From positions 124,001-188,000 of the forward strand of contig NZ_FOWC01000002.1 of assembly GCF_900115345.1 (NCBI RefSeq): 64,000 bases of DNA, in the 5' to 3' direction. This DNA is from Amycolatopsis rubida (lineage in GTDB: Bacteria; Actinomycetota; Actinomycetes; Mycobacteriales; Pseudonocardiaceae). The number at the start of each line of letters is the position of its first letter. The first letter of the stretch is position 1. Positions 1 to 8,531 of the stretch are shown here, one piece after another. A program made the position numbers and the translations under genes. Below the pieces are notes generated by a model that saw only the letters and a program-made list of their open reading frames with translations, searched no databases and was not told the DNA's origin.

Positions 1-670
1 GCTCAGCCAACCGCGCCAAGTCCGTCTCGGCCCCGCGCCGGGCGACGTCCGACCCCGCGACGAGCACCGGCCGTCGCGCCGCATCGAGCAATGCGCTCGC
101 GTGCCGGACCGCCTCCGCGGCCGGGCCCTGCCGCGCGCCCCAGCGGACCGGAGGCGCCACACCGGGTTCGGCGGCCAGATGGTCTTGCGGGATCGTCAGA
201 ATCGCCGGTTGCTCCGGGATCACCGTGGTATGCCACAGCGTCCGGCTGACATCCTCCAGCAGGTCCTCGGCGCGGAGGTTCTGCCAGGCATGACCCACGT
301 ACGGCGCGGCCGTTTCGAGCAAACGCGGCGAAGTCGTCAACGCGCGGTGCGGGAGCGTCGCCGTTCCCTTGATCCCCGCGAGAATCGCGACGCTGCTGCG
401 CGCGACCTGAGCCGCGTACAGATGCGCCAAGCCGTTCGCGACCCCGACGTTCGTGTGCAGGTAGGCGACCCCGATCCGGCCGGAGGCACGCGCGTAGCCG
501 TCGGCCATCGACACCGAGATCGCCTCGTGGGTGGTCAGCACGAACTCGGGTCCGCCTCGCCGGGCGGCAAGCGCGTCGAGCACTGGTATCTCGCTGGTGC
601 CGGGGCAGCAGAAAACGTGCTCGATTCCCCACTGCGCCAAGGTTTCCAGCAACCGCGCGGCAGCCGTCAT
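1..670 (-). CDS. ThDP-dependent enzyme, N-terminal part (cut by window edge)
   Basis: The minus frame is open from 670 to the window edge without a stop, giving about 223 residues. It matches the N-terminal ThDP-binding (PYR) domain of the acetolactate synthase / benzoylformate decarboxylase superfamily. Visible marks are [20 protein letters not shown] near residue 15, the conserved Glu in [17 protein letters not shown] that activates the thiazolium cofactor, and the start of the central domain ([14 protein letters not shown]). The ATG at 670 is chosen; an in-frame GTG lies three codons upstream. The C-terminal ThDP-diphosphate domain lies outside, so the substrate (2-oxo acid decarboxylation or carboligation) cannot be named. 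It is divergent from the methyltransferase at 777. Confidence 0.85.
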   Translation of the reverse strand, partial: MTAAARLLETLAQWGIEHVFCCPGTSEIPVLDALAARRGGPEFVLTTHEAISVSMADGYARASGRIGVAYLHTNVGVANGLAHLYAAQVARSSVAILAGIKGTATLPHRALTTSPRLLETAAPYVGHAWQNLRAEDLLEDVSRTLWHTTVIPEQPAILTIPQDHLAAEPGVAPPVRWGARQGPAAEAVRHASALLDAARRPVLVAGSDVARRGAETDLARLAE

Positions 671-776
671 GCCCAGCACGCTACGCAGCGCGCCGGGCCG
701 GGCGCTCCGACGCGGCGCCGGAAGAAACTGGGCGGACTGTGCGACACGGTGTCGGGATCGGAGTAGGTTCCGGCCA

Positions 777-1685
777 ATGACTTCTTCCCGGCACGACGGA
801 GACACCTGGGACCTGGCCTCCAGCGTCGGAGCGACCGCGACGATGGCCGCGGCGGCGCGGGCGATCGCCACCCGCGAGGACAGCACGCTGTTCTCCGACC
901 GGTTCGCCGAACCGCTCGTCCGGGCAGTCGGCGTCGACCTGCTCGCCAAACTGGCGTCCGGCGAGACCGGGTCAGGCACGCTGGTCGGGCGGATCTGGAT
1001 CGACGCGGCCAAGATCCGCGGCAAGTTCTACGACGAATTCTTCCTCGACGCGTCCGCCGCGGGCATCGCACAGGCGGTGCTCCTGGCGTCCGGACTGGAC
1101 TCCCGTTCCTACCGGCTGCCCTGGCCGGACGGAACCGTCGTGTACGAGATCGACCAGGAACCGGTGGTCGAGTTCAAGGCCCGCACGCTGGCCGGTCTTG
1201 GCGCCGAGCCCACCGCCGACCGGCGACCGGTCGCCGTCGACCTGCGCGACGACTGGCCTGCCGCCCTGCGCGCCGCCGGTTTCGACCCGGCCCAGCCGAC
1301 CGCGTGGAGCGCCGAAGGCCTGCTCGGATACCTGCCGCCCGAAGCGCAAGATCGCTTGCTGGACACCATCACCGAACTCAGCGCGCCGGGAAGCCGGGTC
1401 GCCACCGAAAACCGGCCCAACCCGCGTCCCGGCGACGAGGACAAGACGAAGGAACGCCTCGACCGCATCTCCGAACAATGGCGGGGCGAGGGTTTCCACA
1501 CCGACATGACGCGGCTGCGCTACTTCGGCGAGCGCAACGAGGCGGCTCCGTACCTGAGCGGGCTCGGCTGGACGGTGCGGGGAAGCACGGTCCGGGAGCT
1601 GCTCGCGGCCAACGGGCTGCCGCCGCTTCAGGACGACGATCTGCGCATGGGCGACCTTCGGTACATCCGCGGCGTCCTGGCCTAA
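777..1685 (+). CDS. SAM-dependent methyltransferase, LCMT-like (TIGR00027 type)
   Basis: A 302-residue protein of the actinobacterial SAM-methyltransferase family related to leucine carboxyl methyltransferases (PF04072). The N-terminus carries the family block [20 protein letters not shown]. The SAM-binding motif follows around residue 100 ([17 protein letters not shown], then [13 protein letters not shown] with the ribose-contacting acid). The length is normal for the family. The reading frame is open further upstream, but homology begins at the ATG at 777. Mycobacteria carry many paralogues without known substrates, so none is assigned. The gene ends 10 bp before a strong inverted repeat and converges on the glyoxalase gene. 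Confidence 0.88.
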   Translation: MTSSRHDGDTWDLASSVGATATMAAAARAIATREDSTLFSDRFAEPLVRAVGVDLLAKLASGETGSGTLVGRIWIDAAKIRGKFYDEFFLDASAAGIAQAVLLASGLDSRSYRLPWPDGTVVYEIDQEPVVEFKARTLAGLGAEPTADRRPVAVDLRDDWPAALRAAGFDPAQPTAWSAEGLLGYLPPEAQDRLLDTITELSAPGSRVATENRPNPRPGDEDKTKERLDRISEQWRGEGFHTDMTRLRYFGERNEAAPYLSGLGWTVRGSTVRELLAANGLPPLQDDDLRMGDLRYIRGVLA

Positions 1686-1694
1686 CTCCTCGAC

Positions 1695-1751
1695 GTGTCG
1701 TGAGGGGAACCCTCATTGACTCCGATTCCCGCAGGGTTCCCCTCACGACAC
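1695..1751. terminator. 19-bp-arm inverted repeat, probable bidirectional terminator
   Basis: A perfect 19-bp inverted repeat (arms 1695-1713 and 1733-1751, 19-nt loop) lies between two convergent genes. The outer part of the arm (TCGTGAG) resembles the outer arm of the palindrome family found at 21.4, 31.2, 44.3, 44.5 and 58.7 kb, but the inner stem and loop differ. Position suggests a bidirectional transcription terminator. Confidence 0.7.
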
Positions 1752-1841
1752 TCCGCCCAGCGGAACCGGTCCAGCAGAAGCGCACGTGTCATGCGGCGAT
1801 CCTGGCCGGTCGGCGAGCGGTCCGGCGAGGTGTTTTCCCCG

Positions 1842-2240
1842 TCACCGGGCGAGCCGGGCGCGGGCCTCCTCGGTCTGCGGCGCGAACAGGTTGACCAGGT
1901 TGCCGTCCGGGTCTCGGAACAGCAGCGAACGATTGCCCCATGGCATCGTCGCCGGCTCCTGCACGACCTCGGCGAGCAGCGGCCGGAGCCGCGCGAACTC
2001 CCGGTCGACGTCCTCGACCAGGAACTCCAGGATGACGGTCCGGTTCTCCTCCGGCACCGCCGCACCCGCGCTGAACAACGCCATCGTTTCGGCGCTGCCG
2101 ATCGCCAGCGTCGCCGTCGCGCCGGCGAACTCGGCGAACTGCTCCGCCGGACGGCTCGCCACGAGACCGGTCACCTGCTCGTAAAACGACGTCAGACGGT
2201 CGACGTCACCGGTGATGATGCGGACAGAAGTCAACTGCAC
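1842..2240 (-). CDS. Glyoxalase/bleomycin-resistance (VOC) family protein
   Basis: A 132-residue single-domain VOC protein. It begins QLTSVRIITGDVDRLTSFYE and ends with the typical metal-ligand block LLFRDPDGNLVNLFAPQTEE, and the beta-alpha-beta-beta-beta layout fits the fold. The GTG at 2240 is chosen because an AAAGGA Shine-Dalgarno sequence sits about 8 nt upstream; the open frame extends much further but only as antisense to the WYL gene. It is divergent from the WYL regulator at 2325, which may control it. Members include glyoxalases, dioxygenases and resistance proteins; the substrate is unknown. Confidence 0.85.
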   Translation of the reverse strand: MQLTSVRIITGDVDRLTSFYEQVTGLVASRPAEQFAEFAGATATLAIGSAETMALFSAGAAVPEENRTVILEFLVEDVDREFARLRPLLAEVVQEPATMPWGNRSLLFRDPDGNLVNLFAPQTEEARARLAR

Positions 2241-2324
2241 GGCCACATTCCTTTCTGGTTGCTCAGTGGCCACGCTAGAAGCAATAGTGGACAGGATCCG
2301 CCCGGTATTGCGAGAATTCTCCGC

Positions 2325-3323
2325 ATGACCCGGCCGATCGCCCGCGTGCTCGCGTTGCTGGAGATCCTCCAGGGCGGCGGCACCCGGACCGTCGCCGAAC
2401 TCGCCGGGCGGCTCGACGTGGACGAACGCACCGTCCGCCGGTACGTCGAGCACCTGCTCGACCTGGACATCCCGGTCCGTTCCGTGCGCGGTCGCCACGG
2501 CGGGTACCGGCTCGCCCCCGGTTACCGGATGCCGCCGCTGATGCTCACCGACGAGGAGGCGCTCGCAGTCCTGCTCGGGCTGGTCGCGGGACGCCGCGCC
2601 GGACTGGTCACCACGTCGGTCGCGGCCGCGGAAAGCGCGGTCGCGAAGGTCCGCCGGGTGCTGCCCGAGGCGCTCGGCCGCCGGCTCGACGCCTTGCTGG
2701 AGGTTGCCGACTTCACCACGCCCGCCCGTCCCTCGCTCACCGCGGAGGCAGAGGTGCTCCTCGCGGTCGCCGAGGCGGCCCGCGACCAGCGACCGGTCAA
2801 ACTCGCCTACACCGCGGCTCACGGCCGAAGCAGCGAACGCGTCGTCGAGCCGTACGGTGTCGTGGCGCATTCCGGCCGCTGGTATCTCACCGGCTTCGAC
2901 TCAAGCGCCGGTCAGGTGCGCACATTCCGCGTCGACCGGATCGAGCGGGCCGAACCGCAGGACGGAACCTTCAGCGCGCCAACGGGTTTCGACCCCGCCC
3001 GCCAAGTGCTGACCGGCATCGCCGAAGCACCGCACCGGCACGAGGTCGCGGTGCGGATCCAGGCGACCGCGGAAGAAATCCGCGCGGTGTTCCCGCCGTC
3101 CATCGCCGTACTGGAAGCCGACGGCCCGTGGGTCCGCGCGCGAATCCGGGCCGAGCACCTCGACTGGATCCCGCCGCGGCTCGCCGCACTCGACCGGCCG
3201 TTCGTCATCGAGCGGCCGGACGCGCTCCTCGACCGGATGCGCGCCCTCGCCGCCCGGCTGACCGGTTACGCCGGATCCTCCTCCAGCGCGACCTCCAGCA
3301 ACGCACCGAGCTCGTTGAGCTGA
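2325..3323 (+). CDS. WYL-domain transcriptional regulator (HTH_11-WYL)
   Basis: A 332-residue DeoR-like regulator. The N-terminal winged helix-turn-helix (residues about 5-60, with TVAELAGRLDVDERTVRRY) is followed by a WYL domain (about 140-205; YGVVAHSGRWYLTGFD is the core block) and a WCX-type C-terminal domain. WYL regulators bind nucleotide-type ligands or single-stranded nucleic acid and commonly act on a divergent neighbour, here the VOC gene at 2240. The last 58 bp overlap the 3' end of the convergent MarR gene. The Ser-rich tail (about 15 residues) lies in this overlap and is probably not conserved. Confidence 0.88.
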   Translation: MTRPIARVLALLEILQGGGTRTVAELAGRLDVDERTVRRYVEHLLDLDIPVRSVRGRHGGYRLAPGYRMPPLMLTDEEALAVLLGLVAGRRAGLVTTSVAAAESAVAKVRRVLPEALGRRLDALLEVADFTTPARPSLTAEAEVLLAVAEAARDQRPVKLAYTAAHGRSSERVVEPYGVVAHSGRWYLTGFDSSAGQVRTFRVDRIERAEPQDGTFSAPTGFDPARQVLTGIAEAPHRHEVAVRIQATAEEIRAVFPPSIAVLEADGPWVRARIRAEHLDWIPPRLAALDRPFVIERPDALLDRMRALAARLTGYAGSSSSATSSNAPSSLS

Positions 3324-3685
3324 GCCGCCGAAAGCCGGCTGAACGACGCCTTCACCACGACGTCCGCGAGTTCCTGCCCCGCCGCTCGCAGCTCCGCGCC
3401 CTTCTCCGTGAGCCGGTGCCGCACCGCCCGGCCCGGCCCGGGCACCCGCTCGATCAGGCCGCGGTCGACCATGCGCGCGGCCAGCGTGCCGAAGGACTGG
3501 TCGGTCTGGAAGGTCAGCACAGCGAGGTCGTGCAGCGAGGCATCCGGGTGATTGTCCAAGTGCCGCAAGGTGTCCCACTGCACGAGCGACAGCCCGAGCG
3601 GCTGCAGCGCCTGGCTCAGCGCGCGGTGATGGCGGTGCTGCAGGCGCTTGACGGCCAGGGCGACGTCGGCGTGGCGGTACCTCAT
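3266..3685 (-). CDS. MarR-family transcriptional regulator
   Basis: A 139-residue winged-helix regulator with the normal MarR length. The DNA-binding block is SLHDLAVLTFQTDQSFGTLAARM, followed by the wing (RGLIERVPGPGRAVRHRLTEKG). The gene is divergent from the alpha/beta hydrolase at 3753, and a two-layer palindrome lies between them and covers the hydrolase start codon. This suggests that MarR represses the hydrolase and itself. The inducer is unknown, often a phenolic in this family. The 3' end overlaps the convergent WYL gene by 58 bp. Confidence 0.9.
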   Translation of the reverse strand: MRYRHADVALAVKRLQHRHHRALSQALQPLGLSLVQWDTLRHLDNHPDASLHDLAVLTFQTDQSFGTLAARMVDRGLIERVPGPGRAVRHRLTEKGAELRAAGQELADVVVKASFSRLSAAQLNELGALLEVALEEDPA

Positions 3686-3722
3686 GGCCGGGGAGCCTAC
3701 CCGGCCGCGAAACAGGTTGCTT

Positions 3723-3754
3723 ATATCAGCTTACTTATATAAGGTTACTGATAT
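3723..3754. promoter_or_regulatory. Nested palindromic operator, probable MarR site
   Basis: Two inverted repeats share the centre 3738.5: an inner CTTATATAAG (3734-3743) and outer arms ATATCAG (3723-3729) / CTGATAT (3748-3754). The right arm overlaps the hydrolase ATG at 3753. The A+T content is well above that of the flanks. It sits between the divergent MarR and hydrolase genes, as expected for a repressor site. Confidence 0.7.
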
Positions 3755-4514
3755 GACTTCCTCCCCGACGCTCCGGCTCCCCTCGGCCGGACCGGCCGAA
3801 ATCACCGTCCAAGACCACGACCGCACCCGGACGTTCCTGCTGCTGCACGGCGGAGGCGGCGTCGCGACCATGGCCGGTTTCGCCGACCTGCTGGCTGAAC
3901 GCACCCGCTCGCGAGTCCTGCTGCCCACCCACCCCGGCTTCAACGGAACGCCGAAAGCCGCCGGGCTCACCGACGTCACCGCACTGGCCAAGGCGTACAT
4001 CGCACTGCTGGACCATCTCGACGTCTCGGACGTCACCGTGGTCGGCAACTCCTTCGGCGGCTGGCTGGCCGCGGAAATCGCCCTGCTGCACAGCCCGCGC
4101 GTCAGCCGCGCCGTGGTCGTCGACGGCATCAGCATCGAGGTCGCCGGGCATCCGCTGGCCGACGTCCGCGGCAAAACCGTCGCCGAAATCCAGCAGTTCT
4201 CGTTCCACGACCCGGCGAAGGCCCCCGTCCCGCCCGCCGGCCGCACCGGCCCCAGCCCGGATGTCGTCGCACTGGTGGGGTACACCGGCCCGGCGATGAC
4301 CGACCCGACACTGGCCGAACGACTGGGCAAAGCGGACATTCCGATCCACGTCCTGTGGGGCGAGAGCGACCGCATCGCCGACCCGCGCTACGGCGAGGCC
4401 TACGCCGCCGCGATCCCGGGCGCGACATTCACCGTGCTTCCCCGTACCGGACATTTGCCGCAGGTCGAAACCCCGGAGGAACTGCTCGGCGCGGTGCTCG
4501 CCTTCGACACCTGA
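3753..4514 (+). CDS. Alpha/beta hydrolase
   Basis: A 253-residue alpha/beta-hydrolase-fold protein. Visible marks are the oxyanion-hole segment LLLHGGGGVATMAGF near residue 28, the nucleophile elbow GNSFGGW near residue 93, an acidic residue in GESDRIADPRYG, and the catalytic His in RTGHLPQVETPEEL near the C-terminus. The ATG at 3753 lies inside the putative MarR operator, so repressor binding would block initiation. The isochorismatase-fold gene follows 47 bp later and may be co-transcribed. The substrate is unknown. Confidence 0.9.
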   Translation: MTSSPTLRLPSAGPAEITVQDHDRTRTFLLLHGGGGVATMAGFADLLAERTRSRVLLPTHPGFNGTPKAAGLTDVTALAKAYIALLDHLDVSDVTVVGNSFGGWLAAEIALLHSPRVSRAVVVDGISIEVAGHPLADVRGKTVAEIQQFSFHDPAKAPVPPAGRTGPSPDVVALVGYTGPAMTDPTLAERLGKADIPIHVLWGESDRIADPRYGEAYAAAIPGATFTVLPRTGHLPQVETPEELLGAVLAFDT

Positions 4515-4561
4515 TCGCCTGCGGGTTAACTAGCGGCTACTGCGCACAAGGGGGAAATCTC

Positions 4562-5101
4562 ATGACCACCGCACTGATCGTCGGCGACATCCAGCGGGGC
4601 ATCACCGACGGCTATCCATTCGCCCGCCAGGTCGTGCCGCCGCTCACCGAACTGCTGCCCCGCGCCCGCGAAACCGGCACGCTCGTCGTATTCGTGCGTT
4701 TCGCCATGCGGGACAACGGAACCGACCTTCCCGGCGGCGCGCTGTACCGCTCTTTCTTCGACGCCGGAGACGCTTTCCACGAAGGTTCGCCGGGCACCGA
4801 ACTGACCTTGCCGGTCGCCGAAGAGGATGTCGTCGTCCTGAAGCGCCGGGCGAGCGCGTTCGCCGGAACGGATCTCGACCTGGTGCTGCGTGCCCGGGGC
4901 ATCCGCCACGTCGCGGTCGCCGGGGTGGCGACCAGCGCGATGGTCACCGCGACGTGCTACGACGCGGCGGACCGCGGCTACCAGGTGACCGTGCTGCGCG
5001 ACGGATGCGCCGACAGCGACCAGTCCGTCAACGACGTCCTGCTCGACAAGGTGTTCCCCAGCCGCGGATTCACGGTCATGTCGTGTGCCGAGTGGACCTG
5101 A
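4562..5101 (+). CDS. Isochorismatase-fold (cysteine hydrolase) family protein lacking the catalytic Cys
   Basis: A 179-residue protein of the isochorismatase superfamily: ALIVGDIQRG supplies the first catalytic Asp, VVLKRRASAFAGTDLDLVLR the Lys. In the third motif, GVATSAMVTATCYDAADRGY, the usual catalytic Cys position (GVATxxC) is Met. The protein may therefore act like the Cys-less isochorismatases, or be a non-hydrolytic paralogue. The start is the ATG at 4562, after the AGGGGGAAAT-like Shine-Dalgarno region. It lies in the same direction as the hydrolase, 47 bp away. Confidence 0.85.
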   Translation: MTTALIVGDIQRGITDGYPFARQVVPPLTELLPRARETGTLVVFVRFAMRDNGTDLPGGALYRSFFDAGDAFHEGSPGTELTLPVAEEDVVVLKRRASAFAGTDLDLVLRARGIRHVAVAGVATSAMVTATCYDAADRGYQVTVLRDGCADSDQSVNDVLLDKVFPSRGFTVMSCAEWT

Positions 5102-5238
5102 GTGCGAACTCGCCGCTGGTCAGCGGACTGCGAGAGCCGCGCCCGGCATCGGGACGACACCGGTTTCGCGGCTTCCCCGAAGTCCGCTACTCTCGGTGCG
5201 GCATCTATCACCGTGTCAATACGCGGGAGGTACGCGTC

Positions 5239-6084
5239 GTGACCGACGCAGTCAACGCACCGCCGGGGGTCAACCCGAACGAGTCGAGCGTCGCTCGCGT
5301 CTACGACTATCTGCTGGGCGGGAAAGACAATTACGAGATCGACCGCAGGGTCGCCGAGGAAGTCTCCCGGGTAATGCCGGACATCGCGGAAACCGCGCGG
5401 GTCAACCGGCACCTGCTGACCCGGATCTGCCGGTTCCTCGCCTACCACGCGGGCGTCCGCCAGTACATCGACTGCGGTTCCGGCATGCCCACCGCGGAGA
5501 ACGTGCACCAGATCGTCCAGCGCGCGGATCCGGCCGCGAAGGTCGTCTACGTCGACTACGATCCGGTAGTCGCCAGCCACGGACGCGCGCTGCTCGACGA
5601 GAACGAGTTCACCGAGTACATCCAGGCGGATTTCTTCGACCCGCCCAGCATTCTCGACCACCCGACGGTCGACGAGCACCTCGACTGGAACCAGCCGATC
5701 GCGGTGCTGTTCCTGCTCGCCCTGCACCACCAGACCGGCGACCGCGAGCTTGCGGGGAAGGTGACGAAGGAGTTCATCGACCGGCTCCCGTCCGGATCGT
5801 ACGTCGCGATCTCGCACCTGCTCGACGCCCACGACGGCTCCGAGGACGCCGAAACGGTGCAGAGCATCATCGAATCGGTCCACAACGGATCGATGAAGGA
5901 CATCTCGTCCCGCACCCGCGCCGAGATCAAGGACCTGTTCCACGGCTTGGAGCTGATTCCGAGCGGGCCGAACAGGCCGGCCGAGGTCGTGCCGGTGATC
6001 GAATGGTGGCCGGACGGCCCGCTGCTGGACGAGCCGACGATCGCGCAGCGGATCGTGGCGGTCGGGGTCGCGCGGAAACCCTGA
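5239..6084 (+). CDS. SAM-dependent methyltransferase, PF04672 (DUF574) family
   Basis: A 281-residue protein with the family's diagnostic start (PNESSVARVYDYLLGGKDNY), the SAM-binding segment YIDCGSGMPTAENVHQI, and VVYVDYDPVVASHGRALL for the second SAM contact. The family is expanded in actinomycetes and its substrates are unknown. GTG at 5239 is chosen because GGGAGG lies 8 nt upstream; the longer frame has no homology. It has its own promoter region (138-bp gap upstream) and converges on the exporter gene through the hairpin at 6094-6144. Confidence 0.92.
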   Translation: MTDAVNAPPGVNPNESSVARVYDYLLGGKDNYEIDRRVAEEVSRVMPDIAETARVNRHLLTRICRFLAYHAGVRQYIDCGSGMPTAENVHQIVQRADPAAKVVYVDYDPVVASHGRALLDENEFTEYIQADFFDPPSILDHPTVDEHLDWNQPIAVLFLLALHHQTGDRELAGKVTKEFIDRLPSGSYVAISHLLDAHDGSEDAETVQSIIESVHNGSMKDISSRTRAEIKDLFHGLELIPSGPNRPAEVVPVIEWWPDGPLLDEPTIAQRIVAVGVARKP

Positions 6085-6093
6085 TTCACGACT

Positions 6094-6144
6094 GCGGGCC
6101 GGTGCTCCGGCCGGGCTGAACGCTCGGCTGGAACACCGGCCCGC
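6094..6144. terminator. Inverted repeat between convergent genes
   Basis: GCGGGCCGGTG (6094-6104) pairs with CACCGGCCCGC (6134-6144), an 11-bp perfect stem with a further imperfect GC-rich stem inside the loop. It lies between the convergent methyltransferase and exporter genes and probably terminates both. Confidence 0.55.
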
Positions 6145-6180
6145 CGTCGTGTCCCGGGGAAACTCTGACCGCACACCAGG

Positions 6181-7707
6181 TCAGGACGCGACCGGCACCG
6201 GTTCCGCCGTCTTCGCCGCCGCCGGGGAACGCCGCAGCGCGACCATCCCTGCCACCGCGAACACCACCACGATCGCCGCACCGATCCCGGCGACCGTGTG
6301 CAGTCCCGAGCTGAACGCGTCCCGCGCCGTGGCCAGCAACTGCTCGCCAGTCGCGCCGGGCAGCGTCGCCGCCGCCTCCATCGCACCGGCCATGCTGTCG
6401 GTCGCCTGGGCGGCGGCCGCCGCGGGCACGGGGGAAGGGACCGCGATCCGGTCGCGGTACACCGCCGTCGCGACGCTGCCGAACACCGCGATCCCCATGG
6501 CGATCCCGAATTCCGCGCTGGTCTCCGACATCGCCGAAGCCGCGCCGGCCCGCCGCGGCGGGACCGAGCCGACCACCATTTCGGTGCACAGCACGCCCTG
6601 CGGCCCCATGCCGAAGCTGGCGATCGACATGCCCAGCACCACGAAAGCCACGCCGCCGGACGCGCCGGCGAGCGTGAACAACAGGATTCCGCCCGCCGCG
6701 GCCAGCATGCCGAAGCCCAGCACGAATTCCGGCCGGATCCGGCGCGCCAGCCGCGGCGCGATCATCGAGCCGGCGACGACCGCGAGCGCCTGCGGGACCA
6801 GCAGCAGCCCCGCGCCGGCCGCGCTCAGTCCGGCGACCATCTGCAGATACTGGCTGACCAGCATGAACACCCCGCCCATGGTGACCGCGCCGACCAGCGT
6901 GATCGCCACCGCCGCGCTGAACGCGCGCACCCGGAACAGCCGCAGATCCAGCAGCGGATGCTCGAGCCGCCGCTGCCGCCGGACGAATACCGCGCCGACC
7001 GCGAGCCCCGCGGCGAGCACGAGGATTTCGGTCAGGGACAAGCCGTTCTTGGCGATTTCCTTGAGCGCGTAGATGACCGGCAGGATCGCGGCGAGCGAGA
7101 GGGCGACGCTGGCGAGGTCGAGGCGTCCGGCGTCGGCGTCGCGGTATTCGGGCAGCAGTTTCGGCGCGGTCGCGAACAGCAGGACCATCACCGGCACGCC
7201 CATCAGGAACACCGAACCCCAGCGGAAATGCTCCAGCAGGAACCCGCCCGCGACCGGGCCGGCCACCATGCCGCCCATGAAACAGCTCATCCACACCGCG
7301 AGCGCGGTGCCGCGCTGCTTGGGATGACGGAACATGGTGCTGATCAGCGCGAGCGTCGAGGGCATGAGCGTCGCCCCGGCGATCCCGAGCACCGCCCGCG
7401 CGGCGATCAGCATCTCCGGACTGGTCGAGAACGCCGCCGCGACCGACGCGAGCCCGAACGCGCCGCCGCCGATCATCAGCAGCTTGCGCCTGCCGATCCG
7501 GTCGCCGAGGGTGCCCATCGTGACGAGGAACCCGGCGATCATGAAGCCGTAGATGTCGATGATCCACAGCAATTGCGTGGCTGAGGGCCGCAGATCCGCG
7601 GCGAGGTGCGGAACCGCGAGGTGCAGCACGCTCATGTCCAGCGACAACAGCACGGTCGGCAGGGCCAGCACCGCCAGGCCCAGCCATTCGCGTCGTCCGG
7701 CACTCAT
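6181..7707 (-). CDS. EmrB/QacA-type MFS exporter (14-TM DHA2 family)
   Basis: A 508-residue major facilitator with about 14 hydrophobic segments, the normal DHA2 layout. Motif A is seen as GTLGDRIGRRKLLMIGG after TM2, and the motif C-like segment GIAGATLMPSTLALIS marks drug/H+ antiporters. The start follows GGAGACAGAA. The TetR gene lies upstream in the same direction (101-bp gap), the usual repressor-pump arrangement. However, the only visible TetR operators lie on the far side of the TetR gene, so co-regulation would be by shared transcription. A drug or metabolite is the likely cargo; which one is unknown. Confidence 0.92.
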   Translation of the reverse strand: MSAGRREWLGLAVLALPTVLLSLDMSVLHLAVPHLAADLRPSATQLLWIIDIYGFMIAGFLVTMGTLGDRIGRRKLLMIGGGAFGLASVAAAFSTSPEMLIAARAVLGIAGATLMPSTLALISTMFRHPKQRGTALAVWMSCFMGGMVAGPVAGGFLLEHFRWGSVFLMGVPVMVLLFATAPKLLPEYRDADAGRLDLASVALSLAAILPVIYALKEIAKNGLSLTEILVLAAGLAVGAVFVRRQRRLEHPLLDLRLFRVRAFSAAVAITLVGAVTMGGVFMLVSQYLQMVAGLSAAGAGLLLVPQALAVVAGSMIAPRLARRIRPEFVLGFGMLAAAGGILLFTLAGASGGVAFVVLGMSIASFGMGPQGVLCTEMVVGSVPPRRAGAASAMSETSAEFGIAMGIAVFGSVATAVYRDRIAVPSPVPAAAAAQATDSMAGAMEAAATLPGATGEQLLATARDAFSSGLHTVAGIGAAIVVVFAVAGMVALRRSPAAAKTAEPVPVAS

Positions 7708-7808
7708 TTCTGTCTCCTCTGTGCTGTCGTTCCGGTCGTCTCACTCAAGCGACGATCGGGGTGTGCTCGGATCGACAGCACGGGGAAATTTCTCCGGACG
7801 GACCTCAG

Positions 7809-8429
7809 TTATGCCACCGCGTAGCCCCCAAGGGAAGGTTCCAGCAGGTCGAACGCCCGCGCCGCCTCCGCCGCGACCGTCTCCGCGACCTCGTCGACGG
7901 GCCGTCCGGCCAGCGTCAGCTCCTCGATCCGCTGGAACAGGCTGTGGTGCACCGCCCCCAGCACCGCGGCCGCCGTCCGGACGGTGATGTCCGATCGGGG
8001 GCTGCCCACCGCGTCCGCCAGTGCCTGCGCCAACGCCCGTTCCCGCTGTTCGTGCAGACCGCGCAGGCACGCGGACAACGTGGGGCTCTCGGCGATCATC
8101 CGGCTGAACTCCAGCCCGGCGAACCCGGCGACCGGGTCCTTCGCCGCGACCGCCGCCTCGAACGCCCGCCGCAACGCCGCGAGCGCCGACTCCCCCGGTT
8201 CGCGCGACGACACCGCGGCCGCCAGGGTCGCGACGAACTCGTCCTGATGGTCGAGGGCCAAGTCCTCCTTGCGGGCGAAGTAGTTGGTGACCGTCTTCTT
8301 CGCGACCCGCGCGGCCGCCGCGACCTCGGCGATCGTCGTCTCCTCGAAGCCCTGTTCCAGGAACAGCCGCGTCGCGTGGCCGGAGATCAGCCGGCGCGTC
8401 TCCTGCTTCTTGGCTTCCCGCAGGCCCAC
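7809..8429 (-). CDS. TetR-family transcriptional regulator
   Basis: A 206-residue TetR regulator. The N-terminus GLREAKKQETRRLISGHATR leads into the helix-turn-helix (TTIAEVAAAARVAKKTVTNYF). The GTG at 8429 gives the family-typical start; a TTG at 8438 is the alternative. It is divergent from the DUF5701 gene at 8532, with two copies of a TTAC-N7-GTAA palindrome in between, so autoregulation and control of DUF5701 are likely. The exporter gene follows in the same direction. Confidence 0.9.
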   Translation of the reverse strand: MGLREAKKQETRRLISGHATRLFLEQGFEETTIAEVAAAARVAKKTVTNYFARKEDLALDHQDEFVATLAAAVSSREPGESALAALRRAFEAAVAAKDPVAGFAGLEFSRMIAESPTLSACLRGLHEQRERALAQALADAVGSPRSDITVRTAAAVLGAVHHSLFQRIEELTLAGRPVDEVAETVAAEAARAFDLLEPSLGGYAVA

Positions 8430-8442
8430 ATCCCTCAAAAAC

Positions 8443-8510
8443 TTACCTCCGACGTAAATTTACCTTGACACCCGTCTATAACCTCGGCATACTTTTACTA
8501 CCGACGTAAA
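8443..8510. promoter_or_regulatory. Paired TetR operators
   Basis: Two copies of the same site, TTAC-N7-GTAA, with identical CCGAC in the spacer: 8443-8457 (TTACCTCCGACGTAA) and 8494-8510 (TTTACTACCGACGTAAA). They are 52 bp apart, about five helical turns. GTAAATTTAC (8454-8463) is an extra palindrome overlapping the first. One copy abuts the TetR start, the other sits just before the Shine-Dalgarno sequence of the DUF5701 gene, so one TetR could silence both directions. Confidence 0.75.
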
Positions 8511-8531
8511 TATAGCCCGAAGGAGAACCAT

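Noticed and set aside
1842..2870. A 342-codon minus-strand open frame
   Set aside because: Only the last 132 codons (from GTG 2240) match the VOC family. The rest is antisense to the WYL regulator.
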